NCBI RefSeq assembly: GCF_000715075.1
Contig: NC_134101.1
Location: 25,164,822 to 25,228,821, forward strand
Length of the DNA: 64,000 bases
From: Nicotiana tabacum
Lineage: Eukaryota; Streptophyta; Magnoliopsida; Solanales; Solanaceae
Direction of reading: 5' to 3'
Positions 44,895 through 56,277 of the stretch are shown piece after piece. Under the pieces are notes generated by a model, which worked only from the letters and a program-made list of their open reading frames with translations, did no database searches and had not been told where the DNA came from. The translations under genes were made by a program, and so were the position numbers. How positions within the stretch are numbered: the first letter of the stretch is position 1; every line of letters begins with the position of its first letter.

Positions 44895-46164
44895 CACCCC
44901 CGCATGTGGCAAATAATGACAAATAGGAGAAAAAATTCCCTCAACAAACTTAGGCAAAACACTTACCTCAATTCGGCTAATTCAATACTCAGTTTAGCTT
45001 TTCCTTTACCAATTTGCCTCCGCTCAGCTCAATCTAGTCAAAGACGACTTAAACACATCACACAATGCAAGGAAAAACAACTTCAATTAATAAAGGTGTG
45101 ATTTTTCTTCAAATTCTAAAAAGTCAATAAAAGTCAACTCCCCGAGCTCGCACCTCGAAACCCGATAAAATTTACAAAACCCAAACACCCATTCCGGTAC
45201 GAATTCAACCATACTAAAATTATCAAGTTCTGATACTAATTTGTCCTTCAAATCATCATTTTGCATTTTTGAAAGATTTTACAATTTTTCCCAAATACAT
45301 CGCAAATGCGATGATACCAGTACCAGCAATCAAAATTTATGAAGAATCAATCTGAAACTCACCCGAGCCCTCGGGGCTCCAAACCAATCATGCAACCAGG
45401 TCTAGAAACACAACACGAACTTGCTCGTGTGCTCAAATCATCAAAATAACTTCTAAAACAACGAATCGGACGCCAAAATGCAAGAAGATCAACTAAACTT
45501 CAAGAACTTCTAGAATCGCAACCGAGCATCCGAACCATATCATATCAACTCCGAATGACGCCAAATTTTGCAAACAATACCCATTTTATGAAACAAACCT
45601 ACTCGAAGCTTCAAATGATGCATAACAACCTCGAAGCGATAAATCACACCTCAAGTCAAAATCAATGAACTTTGGAACTTCAACTTCTACAACCGATGCT
45701 GAAACCCCTCAAATCACCTCCGGTTGACCTCAAATTTTGCACACAAGTCACATTTGCCATTACGGACCTATTATAACTTCCAGAATTGGAATCAGACCCC
45801 AATATCAAAAAGTTCACTCCTGGTCATACTTTCTAAAAAATTCAACTTTCGCCAATTCAAGACTAATTCGACTACGAACCTTCAAATTACAATCCGGATG
45901 CGCTCCTAAGTCCAAAATCACCCAACGGAGCTAACGGAACTGACGGAACTTCATTCCGAGGTCAAATGCTAAAAAGTCAAACTTGGTCAGCTCTTCCAAC
46001 TTATAGCTTAAATTTTGAAGTTCATTCTTCTAAATCGATTCTGGATAACTTGAAAACCAACACCGACGGTTTACGCAAGTCATAATACATCATGCGGAGA
46101 TACTCGAGCCCTCAAAACATCGAGAGAAGTGCAGATCTTCAAAATGACCAGTCGGGTCGTTACA

Positions 46165-46337
46165 GGTCTAAATGGTCATGTACTGCCCTTTATGTTAATA
46201 AATATGTTGAACATGAACGACGAGTTCCAAGGTTAGTTATTAATTATAAACCCCTTAATAAAGTTTTAAAATGGATTAGATATCCAATCCCGAATATAAG
46301 ATTCTTAGGTCATAATATAAGATTCTTAGGTCATAAT
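46165..46337 (+). pseudogene. RT middle piece lacking the catalytic core
   Basis: The frame resumes RT (KYVEHERRVPRLVINYKPLNK, then RYPIPN) and passes directly into a segment normally found well downstream of the YxDD motif (RFLGHN). The intervening RT palm, including YxDD, is absent. A 21-bp direct repeat (46293-46313 and 46314-46334) sits at the join. The next insertion starts at 46338. Confidence 0.8.
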
Positions 46338-49076
46338 TGTCACGACCCAATTTCCTATAGGTCGTGATGGCGTCCAACGTCGATGCTAGGCAAGCCAACA
46401 ATGAACTAACTGTGTATCTATTCTTTTAACATTTTGAAATAGTTGATTTTTAATTATTACATAAGTAAGAGATGAGAAAATTTAATAAGGTAAAACGTGG
46501 CGAATTGTAAAATCAAGCGTATTGAAATAAATACTCAAAAATCGTTAAATTTTTACTAGCAAAATTTGCAAGGCCTGGTGTCACAAGTGTATGAGCTACT
46601 ACTAGAATACACAAAGTACGAAACTAATGTCTGAAACAAAAAAATACAGAAAGTAAATACAAAAGAAAGACATCGGGTGTTGCAGAACGGCTCGAAAGGC
46701 AGCACACCACTAAGTCTCGATGTATCAGGAGTGCGCGTCGGGATGATGTCCAGATGCACCTACCTCAGATCCTGCACGGTTAATGCAGAAGTGTAGTGTG
46801 AGTACATAAACAACATGTCCCAGTAAGTATCAAGTCTAACCTCAAAGAAGTAGTAACGAGGGGCCTACTTCGATACTTACTATGGGCTAACAATAAAATG
46901 CATGAATTATAAATAAGCATGGATTATTTAAGACAACTAATACAACTCAGTAACAAGTAGAGAACAAAAATTCTTTCACTATCAACAAATTTTGAGTCAA
47001 TTCTTGTCATTTAACTAATTATAACCGCTCAAGCCATAAATTAATATCAAGTAAAATTAGGCTCCGAGTATTATCACGCACGATTTATGCCGAGGTCGTA
47101 CGGCCCGATCCAGAAGTATATTGTGCACTACCGAGGGTCGAACGACACAAATCATAGATGCATCTATTAACCTGCCGAAGCCAACGGCCTGCTCCTATGA
47201 GAGTAGAGGAAATTTACCTCGCTCGCGAAAATACTTTCGACGCGAGTGAACATAGATTTCTCAAAGTTATTATAAAGTTCTTCCATTCTTCCCCACACAT
47301 AAGAAATTTAAACGGGAGGCTTTAGATCTTAAAATCTTTAATCTCAGCTCTAGTTAAGACAATTAATAGGCATGACCAACATAATAGAGCAAATGAAGCA
47401 TGGTGTAAGCCTAAGGCTACCCGGACATCACATAGAATATAGCTAAGCATGGACTCTCGTCACCTAGTGTGTACATAGCTCCACACACATATAATTCACA
47501 ACAAAATCACACCTAAGAGAATGAGTTCCCTCTTACAAGGTTATGCAAGAGACTTACCTCGTTCTCAAGCTCTCTCCCGATCCACAAATATGATTTAGAT
47601 CCTCAACTCGTTGCCAAACGACCCGAAACTAGTCAAATATTATATAAATTAATCAATATATGTTCAAAAGTTCATAATCTAACTATTAGAGTGACTACCC
47701 AACCCCAACTGAAAGATTCCTAAAATTTACCCCCGAGCCCACATGCCCGGATTCCGGAATATTTTGAAGATAAGTGTTACCCATAACATCACAAACCCAA
47801 ACATATAATTTTCACTCAATTCCATAACCATTTTCATGGTTGAATCCCATTTTTATCGAAACCTAGGTATTTTATCTAAATCCATAATTTCCTCAATTTT
47901 TCATATTAAAATCTATCCATAATCCATGTATTAAACTCACATTGGGTAGGAAATACTTACCTCCAAAAGCTAGGTTGAAATCCCTCTCTTTAAAACTCCA
48001 AAATTGCCCAAGAGTGTAATAAATGAGCTCAAAATAGCCTAAATCCTGATTTAAACAAGACACTGCCCAGTTGCCCCTTCTTCACGAATGCAGAATTGGC
48101 CTCGCGTTCGCGAAGGCAAATGGCCCAGGCCCAGAAAAACTTGGCCATCGCGAATGCTAACAGGGCCTCGCGAACGCGGGGAACAACGGTGCCACTCCCA
48201 CTCAATTCCTGTCATTTAAATAATTATAACCTTCCCTTCCCTTCGCGAACGCGAAGAACAATGGTGCCACTCCCACTCAGCTCACCTGACCCTTCGCGAA
48301 CGCGGCCCACATCTCGCAAACGCGAAGCACGAAATTCAACCAGCCAAATTCCTTCATCGCGAATGCGAGGGTCCTTCCGCATTCGCAAAGAAGGAACCAG
48401 AACTGGAAAATCTGGTTTTTCCAACTTAGCTATGGGTGGTTCGAAACACACCCGAGCCACTCGGGACCCCGTCTTAATGCACCAACAGAGTCCGTAAACA
48501 TAATACATACCTGCTTGAACTCTCAAAATGCGTAAAATAACAACGAAACTAAGAATCGCACCCCAAAACTCAATTGAATCAATTTATGAACTTCGAGTTT
48601 CCAAATCGCTCTGAAAGCGCCGAATCATACTTAGACTACTCAGAATGACACCAAATTTTGTGTGCAAGTATTAAATCACCATACGGAACTATTCCCCATC
48701 TCGGAATCCTAAACGGACTCGATAACACCAAATGCTACTTCAAACCAAATTTAAAGAACTTTAAAACTTCCAATGTGCCAACTTTCACTATTAAGCTCCG
48801 AAATGCTCCCGAGTCATCCAAAACCTGATTCGAACATACGCTCAAGTACAAAAACATCATAGGAACCTATTAGAACCATCAAATTTTGATTCTGAGGTCG
48901 TTTACTCAAAATGTTGACCAAAGACCAAGGAACCAAGTGTTCCGATTTCAACTCAAACCTTCCCAAATCCTAAACTAACCATCCCCGCAAGTCATAAAAT
49001 AGTAAAAGCACATATAGGGAGTCTTATTTAGGGGAACGGGGGCCTAGAAATCAAAACAACCGATCGGGTCGTTACA
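46338..49076 (-). mobile_element. Solo LTR (2739 bp) with ATAAT/GTAAT duplication
   Basis: Ends TGTCACGACCC...GGGTCGTTACA. Flanked by ATAAT (46333-46337) and GTAAT (49077-49081), one mismatch. Inside, on the minus strand: CpG-palindrome array about 48395-48075, donor-like GGTAAGTATT near 47970, AGGTGACGAG stem-loop (loop 47465-47456), GCCG/CGGC-type hairpins (47174-47188, 47089-47104), acceptor-like hairpin near 46780. No internal region. Confidence 0.88.
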
Positions 49077-49165
49077 GTAATATCCAAAATGGAAGAATAG
49101 TTCCAATCCAAAGAAGCATTGAATATGCATCCAAATTCCCTGATGTCATTACTGATAAGACACAG
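49077..49165 (+). pseudogene. RT connection-domain piece
   Basis: About 29 codons (GRIVPIQRSIEYASKFPD and following) continue the pararetrovirus-like frame between two insertions. The frame resumes at 59250 after the next element. Confidence 0.75.
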
Positions 49166-52098
49166 TGTAATGACCCGACTGGTCGTTTTGAGCTCTAGCG
49201 CATCGTCCGGCAGTTTGAGGCCTTGAGTAGCATCACTTCAAGTATTATGACTTGTACGTGTAGTCGGAATTGAATTTCAGGAAGTTCGGAGTTGATTTGG
49301 AAAGAAAATTCTAAATTCGGACGCTTTAAGTTGGAAGAATTGACTAAGGTTTGACTTTTGAGTAAAAGACCTCAGAATAGGGATTTGAAGGTCTCAATAG
49401 ATTCGTATGGTGATTTTGGACAAGGGAGTATGTTCGGGTTAAGTGCAGTGTGATCCAGGAGTATTTCGGCGCTTATTACGAAGGTTGGTATTTTGAAGGT
49501 CTAAGAATTTTCTAGTTTGGGTTGAAGTGGAATTTTTTATATCGGGGTCGAATTCTGATTCCAAAAGTGGGAGTAGGTCCGTAATGTCAATTATGACTTG
49601 TGTGAAAAATTTGAGATTAATCAGACTTGATTTGATAGGTTTCGGCATCGAATGTAGAAATTTGAAGTTCTAAAGTTCATAGAGCTTGAATTGGGGTGTG
49701 ATTCATGGTATTGATGTTATTTGATGCAATTTGAAGCCTTGAGCAGGTTCGTGCTATGTATTGGGACTGGTTGGTATGATTGGACGGGGTTCCGAGGGTC
49801 TCGGGTGTATTTCGGGGTGGTTTCCAACCAATTCTGGCTGTTTTGACTGCTGCTGTTGCTGGTCCTGGTTTTGTCCTTCGCGAACGCGAAGGGAGTCCCA
49901 TGTTCGCGAAGAAGGGTTTTTGGACGGTTAATTTTTGTTCATAGCGAATGCGACACAGGGGTCGCGAACGCGAAGAAAGGCTTGAGGAACCTATGCGAAC
50001 AGAAGGGGTGATCGTGAATGCGTAGAAGGAAAGGGGAGCTGGGCCTGGAGCAGGTTGGCCTTCACGAACACGGCTCTTGGACCGCAAACGCGAAGGGGCA
50101 TGGGTCTGAGGCTTCGTGAATGCGGTGTTGGTGATGCGAACGCGAAGAGGAATTTTGGGGCAATGGCATTTGGCCTTCGCGAACGCCAGGCGTTTCACGC
50201 GAATGCGAAGAAGAGTCGCCTCGGCATTATATAAGTTTGCAAAAACGGGTTTTGGCTCATTTTATCTCAAATCTTCCATGGGAGTCAAGCTAGGGGCGAT
50301 TTTGGAGGAGCTTCTTCGTCACCCATCACAAGGTAAGTGATTCCCACATATTACAAGTTAAATACTTGGTTTATATATGGATTTAAACATGGAAATTAGT
50401 AGAAATTTGGGATTTTGAAGAAAAACCTAGAAATTAATATTTTTGGATTTTGACCACAAAATTGGACTTGAAAGTTGGAATAAATGATATATTTGAGTTT
50501 ATGGTGTTATGGGTAAAGTTTATCTTTGAACATTTTCAAAATCCGAGCACGTGGGCCCGAGGGTCGATTTTATGAACTTTTCGAGCGGAGTTGGGAATTG
50601 TTTGAAATGATTCATTATGGGTATTAGAATATATTCTGATGGGTTTGCACATTTGTTGAATAGTTATGGAACTTCGAAGCGAGATAAGTCTCATGTCTAA
50701 ATTTGTGAGGGGGAAACCACCCCTAGGTGATGCATTTGTTATGTGTTTCTTGTTGCGGGGGCTACGTACGCGCCAGGTGACGAGAGTCAGTGCGTAGCTA
50801 GATTCATGTTATGTCCGTGTAGACTTAGGTTCCTACCATGCTATAACTAAACTATTTGAGTTGTCTCTTGCCTAATAAATTCCTTTATTCTACATTACGA
50901 CTTGAGACTAGACTTGTGTAGAATGATAGGCTTGTTATTGTCGGGATTTGACGGGCTTCATGATAAGCCCCAGATTTAATTCTACTCTCCTATGAAATTC
51001 TCCCGTGTTATGCGTTCTCACCGAAATGTTCCTTTAAAAATCTATAACTCACATGACTATTCGTGAATGGGGTCGAGGACCCGTCAAAGCTTCTTATTCT
51101 AATGGGATCGGGCCATTCGCCTTGGCAGGATAGATACATCTACGGTTCGTGCCATTCGACCCTCGACAATGCGCATACTATGATGGATCGGGCCGTACGC
51201 CACGACAGAATTTATGTACCACATTCTCATGGGAGAGGGTCGTTCGCCTCGGCAATAAAATAGATGTATCTATGGTTTGGCAATGTTATGATGGATCGGT
51301 CCATACGCCTCAACATTTCTATAAAATACTCTTATAAAATCATGTGTAATAATTGGCTAGAAGCCAGCACATCTGTGAGTTTTTCCTGATTGAACTATGA
51401 CGACCTATCTGGTAAGGTCCATTATATATATACTCTGATTGAGGAGATAGCCACTAGCTGAGAGTCTGAGTTATTGCTGAGAGAAGGATTGTACCACATA
51501 TTATACTTGCTACTTCGTTTATCTTCTCTGATTCACATCTGTTTACTTCTATTGTATCAGTCTTATTGGACCACTAGTAAGTGTTGATGTCGACCCCTCA
51601 TCACTACCTCTCTGGGGTTAGGCTAGATACATACTGGGTACGCGTTGATTTACGTACTCATACTATATTTGCTGCATTTTTTGTGCAGGTACACATATGT
51701 CTGGTGGTCTTTGGGCGCAGATGCGCAGCCATTTCGGGGTCTTTACCATGAGCTACATCTCATGATACGATCCGCAGCCCGCAGAGTCTCCATCAGAGTT
51801 ATTTATATTTTATTGTCTAACTTGTATTCCAGGCAGATATTGTATTTTATTTTATTTCCTAGTTGATGCTCATGCACTTATGACACCGGGTTTTGGGGGT
51901 TTCCTTTAGGTGATTCATTATTGTAGATCGTGTAAATATTTTTATTTACTTTGTAAATTCTCTTTTATACTGTTCAATTAAGGAAAATAATGATTTCAGA
52001 ATACTAAAATGAGTAATTAAATTCACTAAACACTGTTGGGTTGCCTGGCAGCGGTGTTAGGTTCCATCACGACCTATAGCGGATTTTGGGTCATGATG
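49166..52098 (+). repeat. 5' LTR of the pol-less element
   Basis: Starts TGTAATGACCC; the terminal CA has changed to TG. Landmarks: CpG-palindrome array 49875-50215, TATATAAG near 50229, donor-like GGTAAGTG (GT at 50333), stem-loop 50761-50798, GCCA/TGGC and related hairpins (51112-51126 and on), acceptor-like hairpin ending at 51688. Confidence 0.92.
50761..50798 (+). promoter_or_regulatory. Stem-loop with AGGTGACGAG loop (pol-less element, 5' LTR)
   Basis: Outer arms GCTACGTAC/GTGCGTAGC pair over nine positions (one G-T); loop 50775-50784. The 3' LTR copy (57912-57949, loop 57926-57935) pairs at 12 of 14 positions. Confidence 0.78.
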
Positions 52099-52101
52099 GC
52101 T

Positions 52102-52113
52102 TGGTATCAGAGC
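52102..52113 (+). other. Primer-binding site of the pol-less element
   Basis: TGGTATCAGAGC, perfect initiator Met-tRNA complement, three bases after the 5' LTR. Confidence 0.92.
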
Positions 52114-55100
52114 ACTAGGTTCACTTAGGTCTCATGAGTCATGAGCAAGTCTAGTAGAGTCTTACGGAATCGGTATGGAGAAGTCTGTACTTATCTTCGA
52201 GAGGCTACAGGGCTGTTAGGAGCACTTCCCTTCTTGACTTCCTCATCGTGCGGTTTGATTCCAATGAGGCTTGTACCTTTAATACCTTCCTACTCATTCT
52301 TATACGATGTTGAGCGCTCGTGTCAGTTTGGCGTTGAGAAGTTATAGTGGTACCGCAGACGTGGTACAGGATGTTTTCCCTGCGTGTTCGAGCGGGCTAT
52401 TATCATCGCCTTGCAGAAGGATGTTCTTTTGTTCCAGGTCAGTATCTGTACTTTCTATGGTTTCGAGACTACGCACGGATTGATACGATGTCTATGCGTT
52501 ATTGTCGCACAGTGTTGGTGTAATGGCAAGGTGCTCGATTGTACGTTTAGGCAGTGAATGGCTCGAGAGAAGGGCTTCTCGGTGCATGATTTAGAGGTTT
52601 ACTATTTAATTCCAGCAAAGGAAGAGCAATTGGACTATGAATGTTCAGGTTTGGGTTGATGAAATAATGAGACTTGGTATTTTTGAGCATGATGGAATTT
52701 TCATGGTGATATGGTGTCGTCGTCCTTGTTTGAACGCATTACGGTTCGCCAGTGTTATGGTCTTCTTTGATTTTTGCCTTCGGGGCAGGGTGTAGTGAAA
52801 TGGTGTCTGAGGGGCGGTTGTCAGAAATAGCGATGTGCAGCGGTTTAGGGTCGAATTGGTATTTCTAATGTGGCGGCTTGAGAAAGAGGATCTTCCAGGA
52901 GGCTTAAAGTTGGTAGTGATTTATTAACTCAGGTGCTACAGAGATGGAGTATGATTTGATGCAACATTTGGGTAACAAAGAATGAGGAAGGACATATGGG
53001 AGGTGTCTTGCGGTGGTTGAATTACTAGCAGGTCAAGTATGAGAAGCGAAAGTCGAGAAATTGCTTAAAGGATATGGTTTGACCAAAGTGGGAGAGGCAT
53101 AATAGCATATGGGTTTTGTGGCAGGATAGCTACATACCTTGAGAAAGTGTATAATGGTTTGGAAATCGAGATGAAAGGTGATTTGGTCTACGTATTTTAT
53201 TTGGAATGATGGTTACTGTACAGAGAGAGATTGAATATGGCATAAAGGAGTTTGCTTGAAATAAAGAGGGGTGTAAAGATTTTATTATCGTTTCAGATGC
53301 AATATGACTCGAGTTTGGATGACATTGTTGAGCTCTCAGTTGATGTCGATGGGGAAAGAACTGACTTAAATAGCAGTGGGCGAGCATGGGCTTAGAAGGG
53401 TTACTGAACTCATGGTAGTTGTACCTGGCGCAGCGTCGTTGGAAGATGTCGGTAAGGAATTCCACATGTGGGTTATCTCCTGTGAACAGGTTAGCTATGG
53501 TGTAATGTTGATGAATCTTCTGTGATGAATATACTTTCTACCCACTAAGAGGTCGAATATGTGATTGTGACGGATGATTCGGAATGTTCATGAAAGGCTT
53601 AACAAAAGACTTCGAGAAATTTGGCGGGTTAACGGTGCAAGATCATGGTAATTGAGAAGGAGGAATCGTTGTGGGATCTACATTATGTGATGGTAGCTTA
53701 AAGCTAAGTGGGGGAGCCACACCGTCTACAATTGGATCGCCCGGTTATCTGCTTGTGTGGTTTCTGGCTATCGGTGTATTGGTGAACTATTTATGACTAA
53801 GAAAATAAAAACATCATGAGTAATTCTAGCAAGGGACTTAATGAATGTGTGCTAATTCGCTTTATCAACTCAGGTGCAGGTTTTGGGAAGACTTAGAATC
53901 TATGCTTCTTGTGGATGTAAGGCGCGAGGAAAAGAATTCAGCCGATTACTTCTTTGAGAGAGTGTTCATGCGATAGCAGAGCGTTGGAGTTTGGTTATGT
54001 TCGATATCAGGATGGAGTGGGTGACTCTCAACAATGATCCTAATGGATTCAAGAATTAAAGTACACCACCTAAAGATTTCGGGTCCGTCGTGTGGTTAAA
54101 GACCAAATCTTTGCAGCAGATTACAAACGGAACTTGGAATATTCTATGTCATCATCGAGTATGCGGTGCAGTATTGGAGTAAAGGAAAAAATAGCTTCAG
54201 ATTCACGGAAGGTATTGCCAAATGGGTATACCAGTTGGAGATGCTATTGTGCGCGTGAATAGGGTATGAGATGATTCATGGGTATTGAGACAATGTGGTC
54301 TCGCGATTCGGGTCACTCGGGATGAGTGCGGGTTGAGTTCGTTATGTTGTTAATGGAACTATCATATATCCAAGTCAGGTCAAGGGTAAATTGAAAGAAG
54401 TTGGGTCGGTTAGTAATGGCTGAATCAGCATAATTATGACAAGGATCAGTTCCTTCGTTGTGTGAAGTTATACGTATGGTTTGTGGTTGTACATGCGAGC
54501 TTGAAAGCCACCATAACCTGATTGATTTGGGAGGTAGTTGATTCAAATGGCTTTGTTTTGTAAACGTATTCCAGAATAGTTATGACGGTTTAGATCACGA
54601 CTTGAGGTTTGTGTTTCTACGATTTGGGAATTCAGTTGCGTGTTGCATTAGTTTTTCTGAAATGAGTTAAGTGAAAGGTTTCTAGCTGATGAAGTGTTAT
54701 TCTACTGGTAGCTCAGGGGTTATGATGAATCCGTGCATTCTCGCATAGCGGCATGATAGGTGCAGTAAGCGGCATGGGAATTTGAAAGTTGAGGACCAAG
54801 GTTACAGATCGGTGTTGATAAGAATGTCATGAGCTCGGATGAGCAGGGAAGAATTCAGATGTTTAAAGTGAGCTGGCATTATCTTAGTGTCGTCTGAGAA
54901 ATGTGTTCTGTGGAAGAGGCGTTGTGTATTGATTCGTGGATTGTGATTTGCCTTACAGAATTAGTACGGTCGGTGGTATAGGTGTGCGGACTTTGCTACA
55001 TGAGCGAAGGTTGTGGGAGCATACCCCACAGGGAAATTGTAAGAGTGTGTTATGCTAGTCACTTGATTGTTAAAGATCGAAACCAAGTACGGAGATTTTT

Positions 55101-56277
55101 GGTACTATCATTAATGTGATGCCTGAAAGGCGCTCTATTCCCGTGGTTGTGAATTGTGAGGGTTGTATCGGATGGAGACGACTTGATTATTCGCACATGT
55201 GTTGAGGTCCCGTGTAGCTTGTGGTGTCATATGAGCAAGATGTCTCTCGAGATGCAGGTCATTTATCGCACATTAGTCATGTTTGGGTTTTGTAGCGTAT
55301 GGAGCTATCCATCTCCCCAGGGTGGTATTTTCGCACTTGGCGTGCTTGTGGTCGATATTTGGTATTTCGTAGGTATAAGCATTATGACTTGATGGGTATT
55401 TCCTTATTTATTGTTATATGTGGATCGAGTGGCACGTCGCTACGGGTACGTTGTTTGGATCGGGTTGCACGCCACAACAGTGAGATGTTGAGTACGGTTC
55501 CCTATATCTATTTTTGTGTATTTGGTTTCTCATTCTCTGAGAAGGATTCATGGCATCTGTTCGGTCATTTTATTCGTTGCGCGGGTTAGGTAGTTCTTTC
55601 CCAGAGTTCGTGTTTCCTTATGTATCACATTCGAATTTGTAGCTTGTTGGCGCATTGATGGTGTCCTATGAGATTTTTGGCATTGATCGAGATGGCTTGG
55701 CGCCTGAGCAGCTTGTATTGGGTGAGATAAGGTTATTGGACATGAGATCAGTGAGATCGGAGTTATTAAGGGTATATTAAAGAGCAAATATCATTATTCG
55801 GTTCGGAATGAGGTAATGGTTCCTGTCAGGAGGAGAGCCTCCATGATTTATTGATTTGGTTAGGTGGTTATGAGTTTATACACATCTCTTCCGTCGTGGC
55901 AGTATCGCGAGAGTTGAAACAAGGCTTATATGTGTTATGAGGTATACTACGGGCTTCGGGTCAATGAAATGAGTTGTGCGCCGCGTTGTGTGATGTTAGC
56001 ATAGGCGCATGATCATGTCTTGGTACAGTGTATACTGACTGATACAGTGTTCGTATGTTAGAATCAGGTCTTGTAGAGAAATTCGGAGGTTGGAATTTGG
56101 TTCTAAGGCTTATTGACTAAATAAAAAGGGAGGATCTTCAGTATGGCTTGAGCTAGTGTGCTCAACTGGGTTGTGGTGGCACGAGTAGGTGCACAAGGTA
56201 TTGAACAATGATTTTAGGGCAACTCTGGAGTAGTTTTTGGCACGTTCGAGGACGAACGTATGTTTAAGGGGGGAGAA
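52114..56277 (+). mobile_element. Non-coding internal region of the pol-less element
   Basis: The first ~130 bp match the conserved leader of the chromovirus and gag-only element. After that no gag is present. Short stretches recall pol (for example AAGGACATA...GTCAAGTATGAGAA near 52985-53045, resembling the integrase zinc-domain coding sequence) but are shifted and full of stops. Sequence from about 54580 to 55190 is shared with 39715-40310. The region ends with the hairpin CGTTCGAGGACGAACG (56243-56258) and the polypurine tract AAGGGGGGAGAA (56266-56277). Confidence 0.7.

Larger units (their letters stand above)
42859..46164 (-). mobile_element. Solo LTR (3306 bp) with GGTCT duplication
   Basis: Ends TGTCACGACCC...GGGTCGTTACA (plus view), duplication GGTCT at 42854-42858 and 46165-46169, and no PBS or internal sequence inside. 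Minus-strand landmarks: stem-loop with loop 44883-44874 and an 11-bp stem, tandem hairpin array 44179-44400, acceptor-like TTGCACA/TGTGTAG hairpin near 43215. It probably arose by recombination between two LTRs of a full element. Confidence 0.9.

Noticed and set aside
42859..46164. Full non-autonomous element rather than a solo LTR
   Set aside because: No PBS, polypurine tract or internally repeated LTR was found; the length and landmarks match a single LTR.
48096..48497. 133-aa frame in the solo LTR, possible gene
   Set aside because: It runs through the CpG-palindrome array, with an overlapping frame on the other strand and no domain.
49677..50198. 173-aa frame on the minus strand
   Set aside because: Crosses the same type of array in the LTR, and its diverged counterpart in the other LTR is broken into different lengths.
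54313..55787. Short frames on both strands in the pol-less internal region
   Set aside because: All below 100 codons, without domains and not shared with the related truncated element.
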